NCBI RefSeq assembly: GCF_006715095.1
Contig: NZ_VFMO01000001.1
Span: forward strand, 2,294,001-2,358,000
DNA length: 64,000 nucleotides
Direction of reading: 5' to 3'
Origin: Yimella lutea
Lineage (GTDB): Bacteria; Actinomycetota; Actinomycetes; Actinomycetales; Dermatophilaceae
Shown here: in pieces, positions 18,302-27,373 of the stretch
Layout of the letters: each line of letters starts with the position of its first letter
Numbering within the stretch: position 1 is the stretch's first letter
The notes under the pieces: model-generated
Seen by the model: the letters and a program-made list of their open reading frames with translations, nothing else
Database searches by the model: none
Told to the model about the DNA's origin: nothing
Program-made: the position numbers and the translations under genes

Positions 18302-20328
18302 CGGCGTCCCTCGCGATCGTCGTCGGATTCGACGTCACGGCTTCGGCCGACGAGGACCACCTCGTCGCGCGCCTCACGTCGTTCATCGGTCTGCCAGGGT
18401 TCGTCGTGCTCGAGATCGGGATCGAGTTCGTCGTCCGCCGCCAGTAGGTAGCGGTACTGCGGGACGGTCGCCAACAACTCGGTATGAGATCCGACATGGG
18501 TGATCGTGCCGTGATCGAGCAACGCCACCTTGTCGGCGAGCAGGACGGTCGAGGCACGGTGTGCGACAACGATTCCGGTCGCGTCGGCGAGCACGTGGCG
18601 CAAGGCTTCCTCGACCAACGCCTCGGTGTGCACGTCGAGCGCGGACAGCGTGTCGTCGAGCACGAGGATGCGCGGATCGGCCAGCACCGCACGGGCGAGC
18701 GAGAGCCGTTGCCGCTGCCCACCGGACAGGCTCATCCCCTGCTCGCCGATGCGGGTGTCGAGGCCGAACGGAAGGTCTCGCACGAACTCCGCCTGAGCGA
18801 CCTGGATCGCTGCGTCGATCTGTTGTGGCGTCGCGTCCGGGTTGCCGAGCGTGAGGTTCTCGCGGACCGACATCGAGAACAGCGTGGGATCCTCGAATGC
18901 CGTCGCAACCACCTTGCGCAGCACCGGCAACGGAAGCTCGCGTACGTCGACGCCGTCGATCAACACGGCGCCTTCGGTGACGTCGCGCAGGCGCGGGATC
19001 AGTCCGGTGAACACCGACTTGCCCGAGCCGGTCGCGCCGACAAGGGCGACCGTCTCCCCCGGCTCGACCACCAGGTTCAGATGACGCAGCACCCATTCGT
19101 CACTGTCGGGGAACCGGAACCCTGCATCGCGCAGTTCGAGCCGGCCGCCGGTGATGCGGGTGTCGCTCGTGCCGCTCTCGACGGTGCGTGGCGTGTCGAA
19201 GATCTCGGCGACACGGTCTGCCGCGGTCACGGTCTCCTGCAGCATGGACAGCATGGACAGCAGGAAGCCGAGGGCGGCGATCGGCCAGACCAGGTTGAGC
19301 ATGAAGGTGATGAAGGCGACGAGTGTGCCGAGCGTGATGTCGCCGTTGCCGACGGCATGGGCGCCCATCGCGAGCACGATCACCAGCGTGGCGGTCGGGA
19401 TGACTTCGAGCAGCGTCCAGAACCGCGACATGATCTTGACCTTGCGCAACTGGATCTCACGAAGTTCGGTCGCCTGGGTGTCGAATCGGTCGAACACGTA
19501 CTGCTCGCGTCCGAACGACTTGACGACGCGAAGGCCGAGCGCTGCCTCCTCGACCTGTGTGGCGACGTTGCCGGTCTGGTCCTGAGCGGCACGGGAGGCC
19601 TTGCTGAACTGGCGCTCGTAGTGCAGGTTCGCGCCGACCACCGGCCCGATCGAGATCAGCACCACCAGACCGAGCGGCCAGTACATCCCGAGCAGGATCG
19701 CCGTGACGACCACGACCTGAATCACGTTGAGAATCAACAGGACCGACCCGAAGCCGATGAAGCGACGCATCATGCCGAGGTCGTTCATCACCCGGGAGAG
19801 CAATTGGCCCGACTGCCAGCTGCCGTGGAAGCTCATCGGCAGCACCTGCAGGCGCGCGTGCAGTTGCTGGCGGATGTCGTTCTCGACACCGGTGCTCGCG
19901 GTCTGCACCAGCCACCGGCGGATCATCCACAGCGCCGCTTCGGCGACACCGAGAAGGAGAGCGCTGCCGCCGAGGATCCACAGACCGCGCTCGTCGTTGT
20001 GCGCGACCGGGCCGTCGATCACCGCCCGCGTCATCAGCGGGATCGCGATCGTGCTGCCGATGGAGGCCAGCGCGACGATGAACATGACGATCATCCGGGT
20101 GCGGTACGGGCGCAGGTACGGCAACAAGCGGACCAGCGCGTTGCCCCGCAGACCGGGGCGCCCGGGCGGGGAGATGCTGGGTTCGCTGAGGAGTTCGCCG
20201 GCGTCCGTCACCGATTCCGTCGAACGACCTGTGGTCCTGCGTGCTTCGACCGCCAAGAGCTGACGCGCCCCCTCCAAAATCATTAGGCGCCGAACTGTGC
20301 GCCGGTTCCGCAGTATGTCAGCCGGCAT
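18298..20328 (-). CDS. ABC exporter half-transporter (first subunit, degenerate Walker B)
   Basis: A half-transporter of about 676 residues with a membrane domain (about residues 75-375) and a C-terminal ATPase. Walker A is GATGSGKS and the signature is LSGGQRQRL. Walker B reads ILVLDDTLSALD, so the catalytic Glu after the Walker B Asp is an Asp. One weakened ATP site is typical of heterodimeric exporters and complements the intact site of the partner encoded downstream. The start is uncertain: ATG 20328, ATG 20283 or an internal GTG are all possible, and the first roughly 70 residues look poorly conserved. It follows prcA and a small ankyrin-like ORF on the same strand. Confidence 0.9.
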   Translation of the reverse strand: MPADILRNRRTVRRLMILEGARQLLAVEARRTTGRSTESVTDAGELLSEPSISPPGRPGLRGNALVRLLPYLRPYRTRMIVMFIVALASIGSTIAIPLMTRAVIDGPVAHNDERGLWILGGSALLLGVAEAALWMIRRWLVQTASTGVENDIRQQLHARLQVLPMSFHGSWQSGQLLSRVMNDLGMMRRFIGFGSVLLILNVIQVVVVTAILLGMYWPLGLVVLISIGPVVGANLHYERQFSKASRAAQDQTGNVATQVEEAALGLRVVKSFGREQYVFDRFDTQATELREIQLRKVKIMSRFWTLLEVIPTATLVIVLAMGAHAVGNGDITLGTLVAFITFMLNLVWPIAALGFLLSMLSMLQETVTAADRVAEIFDTPRTVESGTSDTRITGGRLELRDAGFRFPDSDEWVLRHLNLVVEPGETVALVGATGSGKSVFTGLIPRLRDVTEGAVLIDGVDVRELPLPVLRKVVATAFEDPTLFSMSVRENLTLGNPDATPQQIDAAIQVAQAEFVRDLPFGLDTRIGEQGMSLSGGQRQRLSLARAVLADPRILVLDDTLSALDVHTEALVEEALRHVLADATGIVVAHRASTVLLADKVALLDHGTITHVGSHTELLATVPQYRYLLAADDELDPDLEHDEPWQTDERREARDEVVLVGRSRDVESDDDREGRR

Positions 20329-20362
20329 CGACAACCCACGGATCGTGCACAGGCTTCGGGCG

Positions 20363-20473
20363 TCACGAAGCGACGGAAAGGATCTTCACCATCTCGTCGC
20401 AGCCCTTGATCTTCGCGTGTTGCAGCGGCGTGACCCCGTCCTTGTCCGGACGAACGACACCGGCGCGCAGCAT
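20363..20473 (-). pseudogene. Tiny ankyrin-repeat tail overlapping the prcA stop
   Basis: A 36-residue reading frame starting at ATG 20473 that shares one base with the prcA stop codon (TGATG). It reads like the last repeat of a bacterial ankyrin protein, with DGVTPLQHAKIKGCDEMVKIL and a short end. A single ankyrin repeat does not fold on its own, so this is probably the remnant of a larger gene. The coupled start leaves open that it is translated as a small protein. Confidence 0.5.
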
Positions 20474-21174
20474 CAGTCGGCCTGGGCGCTCAGCAGTGTC
20501 TGCAGCAGAGGTACGGGCAGCCGCCGGAAGGTACGACGCTCGCGGCTGCGGTCGAGCACCGCCACCTCGAGCTGGTCGGCGGTGAGTTCTCGCGAATTAC
20601 CTTCGGCATCGACACCGAGCAACCGCACCGCCAACTGCAGCGCGCCGCCGAGGTCGAGGTCGGGACGCCATTCCTGCTCCAGTCCTGCGGAGATCCGATC
20701 TGCGCCGCCGCCCATCGCGACGTACCCGTGCTCGTCCGCGACGGACCCGTCGTACATCAGGCGGTAGATCTGGTCGTCGTCTGCCGTCGCGCCGATCTGC
20801 GCGACTACGATCTCCACCTCGTACGGCTTCGACTCCTGGGTGAACACCGTGCCGAGCGTCTGCGCGTACGCGTTGGCCAGGCCTCGGGCGGTGACGTCGG
20901 AACGGTCGTAGGAGTACCCGCGCAGATCGGCATACCGGACCCCGGCCACCCGTAGGTTCTCGAACTCGTTGTACTTGCCGACCGCCGCGAAGGCGATCCG
21001 GTCGTAGATCTCGGAGATCTTGTGCAGTGCCCGGCTGGGGTTCTCGGCGACGAACGCGATGCCGCCTTCATAAGCGAGCACGACCACCGCGCGCCCACGA
21101 GCAATTCCCTTGCGCGCGTAGTCGGCCCGATCCTTCATCAGTTGTTCGGGCGAGACGTAGAACGGCATGCTCAT
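20473..21174 (-). CDS. prcA: 20S proteasome alpha subunit
   Basis: A 233-residue alpha-type subunit of the 20S proteasome that forms the outer heptameric rings and the gate bound by ARC/Mpa. It begins with [42 protein letters not shown] sequence (N-terminal H0 helix and first strand) and has YGYVAMGG-like elements ([14 protein letters not shown]). The ATG at 21174 overlaps the prcB stop by 4 bp (ATGA), which settles the start against the internal Met at 21168. The C-terminus runs to a stop that itself overlaps a small ankyrin-like frame. Confidence 0.97.
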   Translation of the reverse strand: MSMPFYVSPEQLMKDRADYARKGIARGRAVVVLAYEGGIAFVAENPSRALHKISEIYDRIAFAAVGKYNEFENLRVAGVRYADLRGYSYDRSDVTARGLANAYAQTLGTVFTQESKPYEVEIVVAQIGATADDDQIYRLMYDGSVADEHGYVAMGGGADRISAGLEQEWRPDLDLGGALQLAVRLLGVDAEGNSRELTADQLEVAVLDRSRERRTFRRLPVPLLQTLLSAQAD

Positions 21175-21992
21175 CGGTGCGCCTCCCCTTCCCTGCGGGC
21201 ACGGACGACGGTCTCCACGACCGCCTCGATCTCGACATCGGTGACGAACCGCGAGCCCTCGGCGTCGAGGATCGCGACGTTGGGCCAGATGCGCCGGCCG
21301 GGGTCGGGACCACCGGTTGCGGAGTCGTCGTCGGCGGCGTCGTACAGCGCCTCGACGATCACCCGCACGGCGTCGTCCTGACTCATCCCCGAGCGCCAGA
21401 GCTTCTTCAGAGCGCCGCGGGCGAACAACGACCCCGAGCCGACCGAGTGGTACTGGTGCTCCTCGTAGCAACCGCCGGTGACGTCGTAACTGAACATGCG
21501 GCCCTTGCCGGTGTCGAGATCGAACCCGGCGAACAGCGGTACGACCGCCAGCCCCTGGATCGCCATGCCGAGGTTGCCGCGAATCATCGAGGCGAGCCGA
21601 TTCGCCTTGCCCTGCAACGAAAGTCGGTCTCCCTCGATCTTCTCGTAGTGTTCGAGTTCGACCTGGAACAGGCGCACCATCTCGATCGCGACACCGGCGG
21701 TGCCGGCGATGCCCACCGACGAGTAGTCGTCGGTGAGGAAGACCTTCTTCATGGTGTGGCTGGCGATGAGGTTGCCCATCGTGGCGCGCCGGTCACCGGC
21801 GACCAGCACGCCACCGTTGTAGCTGAGCGAGACGATCGTCGTGCCGTGCGGAGCGTCCACCTGCACACTCGAGGGCGCATGGGTCGAGTCGGGCATCAGC
21901 GTCGGGGCGTAGGCCTGCAGGAACTCGGTGAACGACGAGGATCCCGGGGCGAAGTACGCGGCCGGCAGTCGTCCGCTCGGGTCCGCGGTCAC
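21171..21992 (-). CDS. prcB: 20S proteasome beta subunit
   Basis: A 273-residue precursor of the catalytic beta subunit. A propeptide of about 50 residues precedes the mature N-terminus at Thr51 in [13 protein letters not shown]; autocleavage would expose this Thr as the nucleophile. Other conserved parts include [22 protein letters not shown] and [15 protein letters not shown]. Translation starts at GTG 21992, which overlaps the pup stop (GTGA), so pup, prcB and prcA form a coupled operon. It degrades pupylated proteins delivered by ARC. Confidence 0.97.
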   Translation of the reverse strand: MTADPSGRLPAAYFAPGSSSFTEFLQAYAPTLMPDSTHAPSSVQVDAPHGTTIVSLSYNGGVLVAGDRRATMGNLIASHTMKKVFLTDDYSSVGIAGTAGVAIEMVRLFQVELEHYEKIEGDRLSLQGKANRLASMIRGNLGMAIQGLAVVPLFAGFDLDTGKGRMFSYDVTGGCYEEHQYHSVGSGSLFARGALKKLWRSGMSQDDAVRVIVEALYDAADDDSATGGPDPGRRIWPNVAILDAEGSRFVTDVEIEAVVETVVRARREGEAHR

Positions 21993-22177
21993 TGGCCGCC
22001 CTTCTGGACGAACCCGCGCACGAACTCTTCTGAGTTCGCCTCGAGCACGCCGTCGATCTCGTCGAGGACACTGTCGATGTCGCCGGTCTGAACCTGCGGT
22101 GCAGCGGGTGCGGGTGGCGGCGTCTCCTGCGCCGGGTCGCCGTCGCGGCGCTGGGGGTTGATGCGTTCCTGTGCCAT
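21989..22177 (-). CDS. pup: Prokaryotic ubiquitin-like protein Pup
   Basis: A 62-residue intrinsically disordered tag protein. It begins [14 protein letters not shown], carries a coiled-coil-forming C-terminal half ([23 protein letters not shown]) that binds ARC, and ends in Gly-Gly-Gln. The terminal Gln must be deamidated to Glu by Dop before PafA can ligate it, consistent with dop in the same window. A Met further upstream (22192) is possible but the family start is MAQ. A TAGGGT hexamer on the minus strand at 22219-22214, 37 bp upstream, could be a -10 element. Confidence 0.97.
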   Translation of the reverse strand: MAQERINPQRRDGDPAQETPPPAPAAPQVQTGDIDSVLDEIDGVLEANSEEFVRGFVQKGGQ

Positions 22178-22268
22178 GACACCGTCTTTCATCGCGCGTA
22201 CTGAACTACGTCCACCCTAACCGCGTGGCGGCGAGGCGGCCCGGTAGTCCGCGGTTACTGTGTCGCAC

Positions 22269-23489
22269 ATGCGTACAAGGGGTATGAAGAGGGCGCGTGT
22301 GACGGTCGCCGCGGCATTCGCCGCGTCGGTGATGCTCGGCGGTTGCGCCCTGGGTGGTTCCGATTCCGGAACCTCAGGAGACGGCGGGAGCCGAAGTGAT
22401 GGCTCCAGCGCACGTTCCGGTAGTTCAGGAAGCCCCGGGAGTGATGGCGAGACCGCGCAGACCGGGGCCGACCGCCTCACGATCGCCTTCAGCGGCGACG
22501 ACATCCCCCAGGAAGATCCCATCAAGGCCGCCAAGGCGCAGAGCAAGGACGGCGGTTACAACTTCAAGGCTCTGATGGCCGATGCCAAGCCGTTCACCGA
22601 GTCCGCCGACCTCGCCATCTGCAACATGGAGGCCGCGCTGTCGCCTGACAACACCAACCTCACGAAGGGGTTGCGGCACAACGGTCCTCGCGAGTTCGCC
22701 GAAGCGATGGCGTGGATGGGCTACGACGGCTGCAGCACCGCGAACAACCACACCTTCGATGCCGGGGTGAAGGGTCTCGCCGATACACGAAAGGTGATGG
22801 CGGACCACGGTCTGAAGGCCGCCGGGCCCGGGCCGGACGCGAACACACCGGGTCAGCCGGCCATGTACGACGTCAAGGGCGTCAAGGTCGCCCACCTCGC
22901 CTACAGCTACACCCTCGACAACTTCGCCGGCGGCAGCGACCTGTGGGTTCCGGATGAGGCGATCTGGATGAAGGAGGCGATGTGGAAACGCAAGAAGGCG
23001 AGCGGGATCATCGCCGACGCCGTCGCCGCACGGAAGTCCGGTGCTCAGATCGTGCTCGTCTCGATGCACTGGGGCAACGCGAACGATCACGCCCCCACAC
23101 CGGCCATGGTCGAGACCGCGAACGAGCTCATGCAGTCGGGTTCGGTGGACACGATCATCGGAAACCACGCCCACGTCGTCCAGAAGTGCGAGCGGGTCAA
23201 CGGGAAGATGGTCTATTTCGGCCTCGGCAACCAGATCTCCGACCAGGGCGTGAACTGGGGCTTCCCGGACGCCACCCAGGACGGCGTCATGGTCAAGGTC
23301 AGTTTCGAGCGCGGTGACGACGGCAGGTGGACACAGCCCAAGGCCGTCTTCCAACCCACCCGGGTCGCCCGTACGGCCGGCTACTTCGTTCGCCTGGTCA
23401 CCGCGGACTCCAACAAGGTGTCCTACGAGCGCACCAGCAGCCTGATCAAGGGGCCGGGCAACTCGTGCAATCTGTCGCCCGCGAGTTGA
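22269..23489 (+). CDS. CapA-family lipoprotein (metallophosphatase-like)
   Basis: A 406-residue exported lipoprotein. The signal peptide ends in the lipobox MLGGC, followed by a Ser/Gly-rich linker of about 45 residues. The rest matches the CapA/poly-gamma-glutamate synthesis fold: IAFSGDDI, NMEAALSP, STANNHTFDAG, VSMHWGNANDHAP and IIGNHAHVVQKCE, where His and Asn residues would bind metals. Starts at GTG 22260, ATG 22269 and ATG 22284 all leave a usable signal peptide. The gene is divergent from pup, with a 91-bp gap that must hold both promoters. The role in this organism is unknown. Confidence 0.85.
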   Translation: MRTRGMKRARVTVAAAFAASVMLGGCALGGSDSGTSGDGGSRSDGSSARSGSSGSPGSDGETAQTGADRLTIAFSGDDIPQEDPIKAAKAQSKDGGYNFKALMADAKPFTESADLAICNMEAALSPDNTNLTKGLRHNGPREFAEAMAWMGYDGCSTANNHTFDAGVKGLADTRKVMADHGLKAAGPGPDANTPGQPAMYDVKGVKVAHLAYSYTLDNFAGGSDLWVPDEAIWMKEAMWKRKKASGIIADAVAARKSGAQIVLVSMHWGNANDHAPTPAMVETANELMQSGSVDTIIGNHAHVVQKCERVNGKMVYFGLGNQISDQGVNWGFPDATQDGVMVKVSFERGDDGRWTQPKAVFQPTRVARTAGYFVRLVTADSNKVSYERTSSLIKGPGNSCNLSPAS

Positions 23490-23498
23490 AGCGCGCCG

Positions 23499-25001
23499 TC
23501 AGTCGGTGAGCAGCGTCCGCAGCAGTTCGTCCGCGCTGCCGGCCCTGTCGAACAGTGCGCCGACATGTTGCTCGGTGCCGCGCAAGGGTTCGAGCATCGG
23601 CACCCGCTGCATCGTGCGTCGCTCAGGGACGTCGAAGATGACCGAGTCCCACGAGGCTGCGGCGATGTTCTCGCCGAACTGACGGACGGCACGTCCGCGG
23701 AAGTAGGCACGGGTGTCGGTCGGCGGGTTGCTCACCGCCGCCTCGACGTCCGCCGCCGAGACGAGTTCGTCGAACCGGCCGCTCGCGGCGAGCTTGTGGA
23801 AGATGCCCTTGTCGGCCCGTACGTCACTCCACTGAATGTCGATCGCACGCATCTTCGGGTCACTCCATTCCAGCCCGCGGTTCCGATACCCCTGCAGCAG
23901 TTGAAGTTTCGCAACCCAGTCAACCTCGCGGGCCGCCGACATCGGGTCGTCGGCGAGCTTGTCGAGCACCTGCTGCCACCGGTCGAGCACCTCCACGGTC
24001 TCGCTGTCGAGGTCGCCGCTGCCCAACCAGTCACGCACCATCTGCAGGTAGGCGTACTGGATCTGCAGTGCGGTGAGTTCGCGGCCGTCCTCCAACCGCA
24101 CCGAGGTGCGCAGCGTCGGGTCGTGCGAGATCGCCTGCAGCGCGGCGACCGGCTCCTGCAGGGCGAGATTCTGCGTGACCGCCCCGGCTTCGATCACCCC
24201 GAGCACCAGGCTGGTCGTGCCGAGCTTGAGAAAGTTCGCGACATCGCAGTGGTTGGCGTCGCCGATGATGACGTGCAACCGGCGGTACTTCTCGGTGACC
24301 GCGTGCGGCTCGTCACGGGTGTTGATGATCGGACGTTTCAGCGTCGTCTCCAGGCCGACCTCGGTCTCGAAGAAGTCGGCCCGCTGCGACAACTGGAATC
24401 CGGCACGCTGTGATTCGGTGCCGATTCCGACCTTGCCCGAACCACAGACGACCTGACGTGAGACGAAGAACGGGATGAGGCCACTGACGATGTCGGCGAA
24501 GGGTGTCAGGCGCCGCATCAGGTAGTTCTCGTGCGTTCCGTAGGACGCGCCCTTGCCGTCGGTGTTGTTCTTGTAGAGGTTGAGCGGCGGCATGCCAGGC
24601 TGGTTCAGCAGCCTGGCCGCCTCGCGCATCACGAGTTCGCCGGCGCGGTCCCAGATGACCGCGTCCCGTGGCCCGGTGACCTCCGGCGAGCTGTATTCCG
24701 GGTGGGCATGGTCGACGTACAAGCGTGCACCGTTGGTCAGCACGACGTTCGCCATCGTCGGATCTTCCTCGTCGGTGAGCTGACTCGGATCGGCGAACTC
24801 GCGGTCCATCGCGAACCCGCGGGCGTCCTGCAACGGCGCCTCGTCGGCGTAGTCCCAGCCCGTCTGTCCCGAGCGGAGTCCCATCGATCGGGCGTACGCG
24901 GTGACGACCCGCCCGGACATCAGCATCGGATTCACGGACGGATCCCCCGGTTGCGAGATGCCGTACTCGGTCTCGATACCCATCACCCGGCGCACGCTCA
25001 T
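23499..25001 (-). CDS. dop: Pup deamidase/depupylase Dop
   Basis: A 500-residue homologue of PafA. It has the MGIETEYGIS signature, the catalytic Asp97 in NGARLYVDHAHPEYSSPE, KNNTDGKGASYGTHENY and [13 protein letters not shown]. The extra Dop loop (about residues 40-80, GLRSGQTGWDYADEAPLQD and following) separates it from PafA. It converts the Pup C-terminal Gln to Glu and also removes Pup from tagged proteins. Its order next to pup-prcBA, interrupted only by the plus-strand capA-like gene, is common in actinomycetes. Confidence 0.97.
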   Translation of the reverse strand: MSVRRVMGIETEYGISQPGDPSVNPMLMSGRVVTAYARSMGLRSGQTGWDYADEAPLQDARGFAMDREFADPSQLTDEEDPTMANVVLTNGARLYVDHAHPEYSSPEVTGPRDAVIWDRAGELVMREAARLLNQPGMPPLNLYKNNTDGKGASYGTHENYLMRRLTPFADIVSGLIPFFVSRQVVCGSGKVGIGTESQRAGFQLSQRADFFETEVGLETTLKRPIINTRDEPHAVTEKYRRLHVIIGDANHCDVANFLKLGTTSLVLGVIEAGAVTQNLALQEPVAALQAISHDPTLRTSVRLEDGRELTALQIQYAYLQMVRDWLGSGDLDSETVEVLDRWQQVLDKLADDPMSAAREVDWVAKLQLLQGYRNRGLEWSDPKMRAIDIQWSDVRADKGIFHKLAASGRFDELVSAADVEAAVSNPPTDTRAYFRGRAVRQFGENIAAASWDSVIFDVPERRTMQRVPMLEPLRGTEQHVGALFDRAGSADELLRTLLTD

Positions 25002-25070
25002 GGGCCCAGCCTATGAGCCGGGGCTGTGTCGCACCCCGTGGTGTCCGTGCCCGGCAGCGATACTGCTGCC

Positions 25071-26036
25071 ATGTCCCGAACGACCTGGTCCGACACCGCC
25101 GGCATGCCGTTGCGTACCCGTGCCCTGTGCTTCAGCTTGGCGCGCCTGCAGCGCACCACCTTGTCGGAGATGAGCCTGGAACAGATCGCAGCTTCCCGAG
25201 CCCTCTCCCCCGCGCCGAAGTTCCCCGCCTCCCTCATCATCGGCTCGGTGACCAAGGGCGTGTCGATCGACGAATTCAGCATGGCCGGACGCGACGGGCA
25301 CGACATCACCGTGCGCCGCTACCGCACCCGCCGCCACACCGACCGCGTGCTGCTGTACATCCACGGCGGTGGGTGGGTACGCGGGCGTCCGCGGGACTAC
25401 GACTCGATGCTGTCAATGCTCACCGACCGGGCCGACTGCACCGTGCTCGCACCGGACTACCGCAAGGCTCCGGAGCACAAAGCGCCTGCGGGACTGCACG
25501 ATTCGCTGGACGTCTTCGACTGGTTGTCGCACGGTCCGGCCGAGTGCGGCACGGATGAGCCGCGCGTCGTCGTCGGCGGTGACAGCGCCGGCGGTAACCT
25601 CTCGGCGCTCGTCGCGATCCACGCCCGCGACCACAACCGCGAACTGCTGGGACAAGTGCTGATCTACCCGGCGACCGACCTGTCCATCGTGCACGAGATG
25701 CGCCGAGCGCCCGCACTGACCGGGGGCGACATGGACCGCTACAAGGAGCTGTACCTCGAGGGCACCGGTCTGCGGGACACCGACCCCACCTTGTCGCCGG
25801 CGCGTGCCGACCTGCGTGGTCTGGCGCCTGCTCTGGTGCAGACGGCGGACCGTGACCCGCTGGCCCAGGAAGGGATCGATTTCGCCCGGATGCTCGAACG
25901 CGCCGGGGTCCGGGTGCGTCTCACCCGGTACTACGGCGTCCCGCATGGCTTCCTCAACATGCCCGGCGCGACCAGCTGCGGCCACCAGGCACGGATGGAG
26001 ATTGCCGACCAGCTGAACGACTGGTGGGTGCGATGA
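25071..26036 (+). CDS. Alpha/beta hydrolase (hormone-sensitive-lipase-like esterase)
   Basis: A 321-residue alpha/beta-fold hydrolase. The oxyanion motif HGGGW follows LLYI. The nucleophile Ser is in GGDSAGGNLSAL, the acid is probably the Asp in TADRDPL, and the His is in YYGVPHGFLNM. This is the layout of the HSL/class IV esterase family that acts on short-chain esters. ATG 25071 is the first good start. The stop overlaps the start of the DUF3054 gene (ATGA), so the two are coupled. It diverges from dop. Confidence 0.88.
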   Translation: MSRTTWSDTAGMPLRTRALCFSLARLQRTTLSEMSLEQIAASRALSPAPKFPASLIIGSVTKGVSIDEFSMAGRDGHDITVRRYRTRRHTDRVLLYIHGGGWVRGRPRDYDSMLSMLTDRADCTVLAPDYRKAPEHKAPAGLHDSLDVFDWLSHGPAECGTDEPRVVVGGDSAGGNLSALVAIHARDHNRELLGQVLIYPATDLSIVHEMRRAPALTGGDMDRYKELYLEGTGLRDTDPTLSPARADLRGLAPALVQTADRDPLAQEGIDFARMLERAGVRVRLTRYYGVPHGFLNMPGATSCGHQARMEIADQLNDWWVR

Positions 26037-26419
26037 GTGCCGAGGTGGCCGGCCACAGCAGGCCGCGCTGGTACCTGCTCGCACTCGACGTCGTCGTCGT
26101 GACGGTCTTCGCGGCCACCGGACGCCGGACCCACGGTGAGGCGAATCCTGTTGTGGGAGTGCTGGATACGGCGTGGCCATTCCTGCTCGGCATGGTCGCC
26201 GGCTGGGTGGTCGCGTACTACAACTGGGACCGCCGCGTGCCAGTGCATGTCCCGGCCGGTGTTGCGATCTGGGTCTGCGCGATCGCGATCGGCATGCTGT
26301 TGCGGCGGATCATGGGCGACGGTACGGCGCTTGCTTTCGTCATCGTCGCGACGCTGTTCGTCGGCGCCGGACTGATCGGCTGGCGCCTCATCCGGACGCT
26401 GGTGCTCAGGCGGGGCTGA
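26033..26419 (+). CDS. DUF3054 family membrane protein
   Basis: A 128-residue membrane protein with about four hydrophobic helices (YLLALDVVVVTVFAA, AWPFLLGMVAGWVVAYY, GVAIWVCAIAIGMLLRR, ALAFVIVATLFVGAGLIGWR). The pattern and length fit DUF3054; the function is unknown. The ATG overlaps the esterase stop by 4 bp. The 3' end overlaps the convergent B12-binding gene by 14 bp. Confidence 0.82.
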   Translation: MSAEVAGHSRPRWYLLALDVVVVTVFAATGRRTHGEANPVVGVLDTAWPFLLGMVAGWVVAYYNWDRRVPVHVPAGVAIWVCAIAIGMLLRRIMGDGTALAFVIVATLFVGAGLIGWRLIRTLVLRRG

Positions 26420-27038
26420 CGCTCCGGTTTTGACGCGTCTTCAACGCTCCGGCAACGACGTCCGCAGCGGCGGGCCAGTCGAGAGGCAACGGGGTCACTC
26501 CGCGCACGGCCGGTCCGTTCACCGCTCCGCCGCCGATGAAGACCTTGGTGACGGTGCTCAGTTCGCGCAGGCGGTCGCTGTGCATCAGCAACGGGCCGGG
26601 GCGAGTGCCGGTGAGGATGCAGGCGTCCGCGCAGACCGCTCGCACGGCGGCCAGGATCGCGGTCCACGGCGTGTCCGCACCCAGGACGACGGGCTGCCAA
26701 CCGCGGTCGCGCAGCATGAGCCCGAACAGGTGCGCCGGAAGGTCATGCAGTTCCCCGGGCGGACAGGCGAGCACGATCTTGCCGTGGACGGGGCCACTGC
26801 CCTTGCGCCGGAACTCCCCGATGACATTGCGGATGATCTGTGACCCGTGGTGCTCGTGGGCCACGCTGAGCGTGCCGTTCTCCCACATCTCCCCGATGAT
26901 CCCCAGGACAGGGACGAGCAATTCCGCGACCACCGCGTCATTGCCGCGCGCACTCTGAAAATCGACGATGTGCCCGCGCATCCGGGCGGCGTCCAGGCCC
27001 ATGACCGCGTCGAAGACGTCTCGCTGCGGGTCGGTCAT
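26406..27038 (-). CDS. Stand-alone cobalamin-binding protein with photoreceptor-type motif
   Basis: A 210-residue protein built only of the two parts of a B12-binding module: a four-helix bundle (about residues 20-85) and a Rossmann-like B12 domain (about 90-200). WENGTLSVAHEHHG fits the W-x9-E-H pattern of CarH/LitR-type adenosylcobalamin photoreceptors. PVVLGADTPWTAI and KVFIGGGAVNG resemble the lower-axial and phosphate-binding regions, though a full DxHxxG motif is not seen (EHHGSQI occupies its place in the bundle). There is no HTH domain, so it may modulate a partner or sense light or B12. ATG 27038 is the likely start; the frame is open to GTG 27083. Confidence 0.75.
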   Translation of the reverse strand: MTDPQRDVFDAVMGLDAARMRGHIVDFQSARGNDAVVAELLVPVLGIIGEMWENGTLSVAHEHHGSQIIRNVIGEFRRKGSGPVHGKIVLACPPGELHDLPAHLFGLMLRDRGWQPVVLGADTPWTAILAAVRAVCADACILTGTRPGPLLMHSDRLRELSTVTKVFIGGGAVNGPAVRGVTPLPLDWPAAADVVAGALKTRQNRSVSPA

Positions 27039-27184
27039 CCGATCCACCCGTGAGTTCGTCTGTTCGATCAAGAAGGGCACCACTCTCGCGTCGGCGTACC
27101 AGCCGAGGCAGGCACGTGAGTTCTCTGCCGAACTATCTTTTCACAGAGACGTCCCGCAGGCCGACTGATTACGAACCTCGCGCC

Positions 27185-27340
27185 TCAGTGGCAAACAGAG
27201 CAGACAGACCCGGCACAGAGCGAGAACGCCATGATCCGCAGCGCCTGAGCCCCCGGGTGCACAACTCCGTTGCCCTTGGCAGACAACGGTTGTCCGTCGA
27301 TGAACGCTTGTTCCTGGTGGTGCTGGTCGCCGTGATTCAC
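27185..27340 (-). CDS. Possible small Cys-rich peptide gene downstream of arc
   Basis: A 51-residue frame beginning at GTG 27340, 34 bp after the arc stop on the same strand, with GGAG five nt before the start codon. The N-terminal half is polar and His/Gln-rich (MNHGDQHHQEQAFIDGQ). The end is short, Ser/Cys-rich and hydrophobic (MAFSLCAGSVCSVCH) with three Cys residues. This leader-then-Cys-core shape recalls precursors of modified peptides, but I recognise no family and see no modifying enzyme nearby. It may also be a spurious frame. Otherwise the 27084-27373 stretch holds nothing I can name. Confidence 0.4.
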   Translation of the reverse strand: MNHGDQHHQEQAFIDGQPLSAKGNGVVHPGAQALRIMAFSLCAGSVCSVCH

Positions 27341-27373
27341 GCGATCTCCGTACTTGTTCGACTGCCGGCGTCC

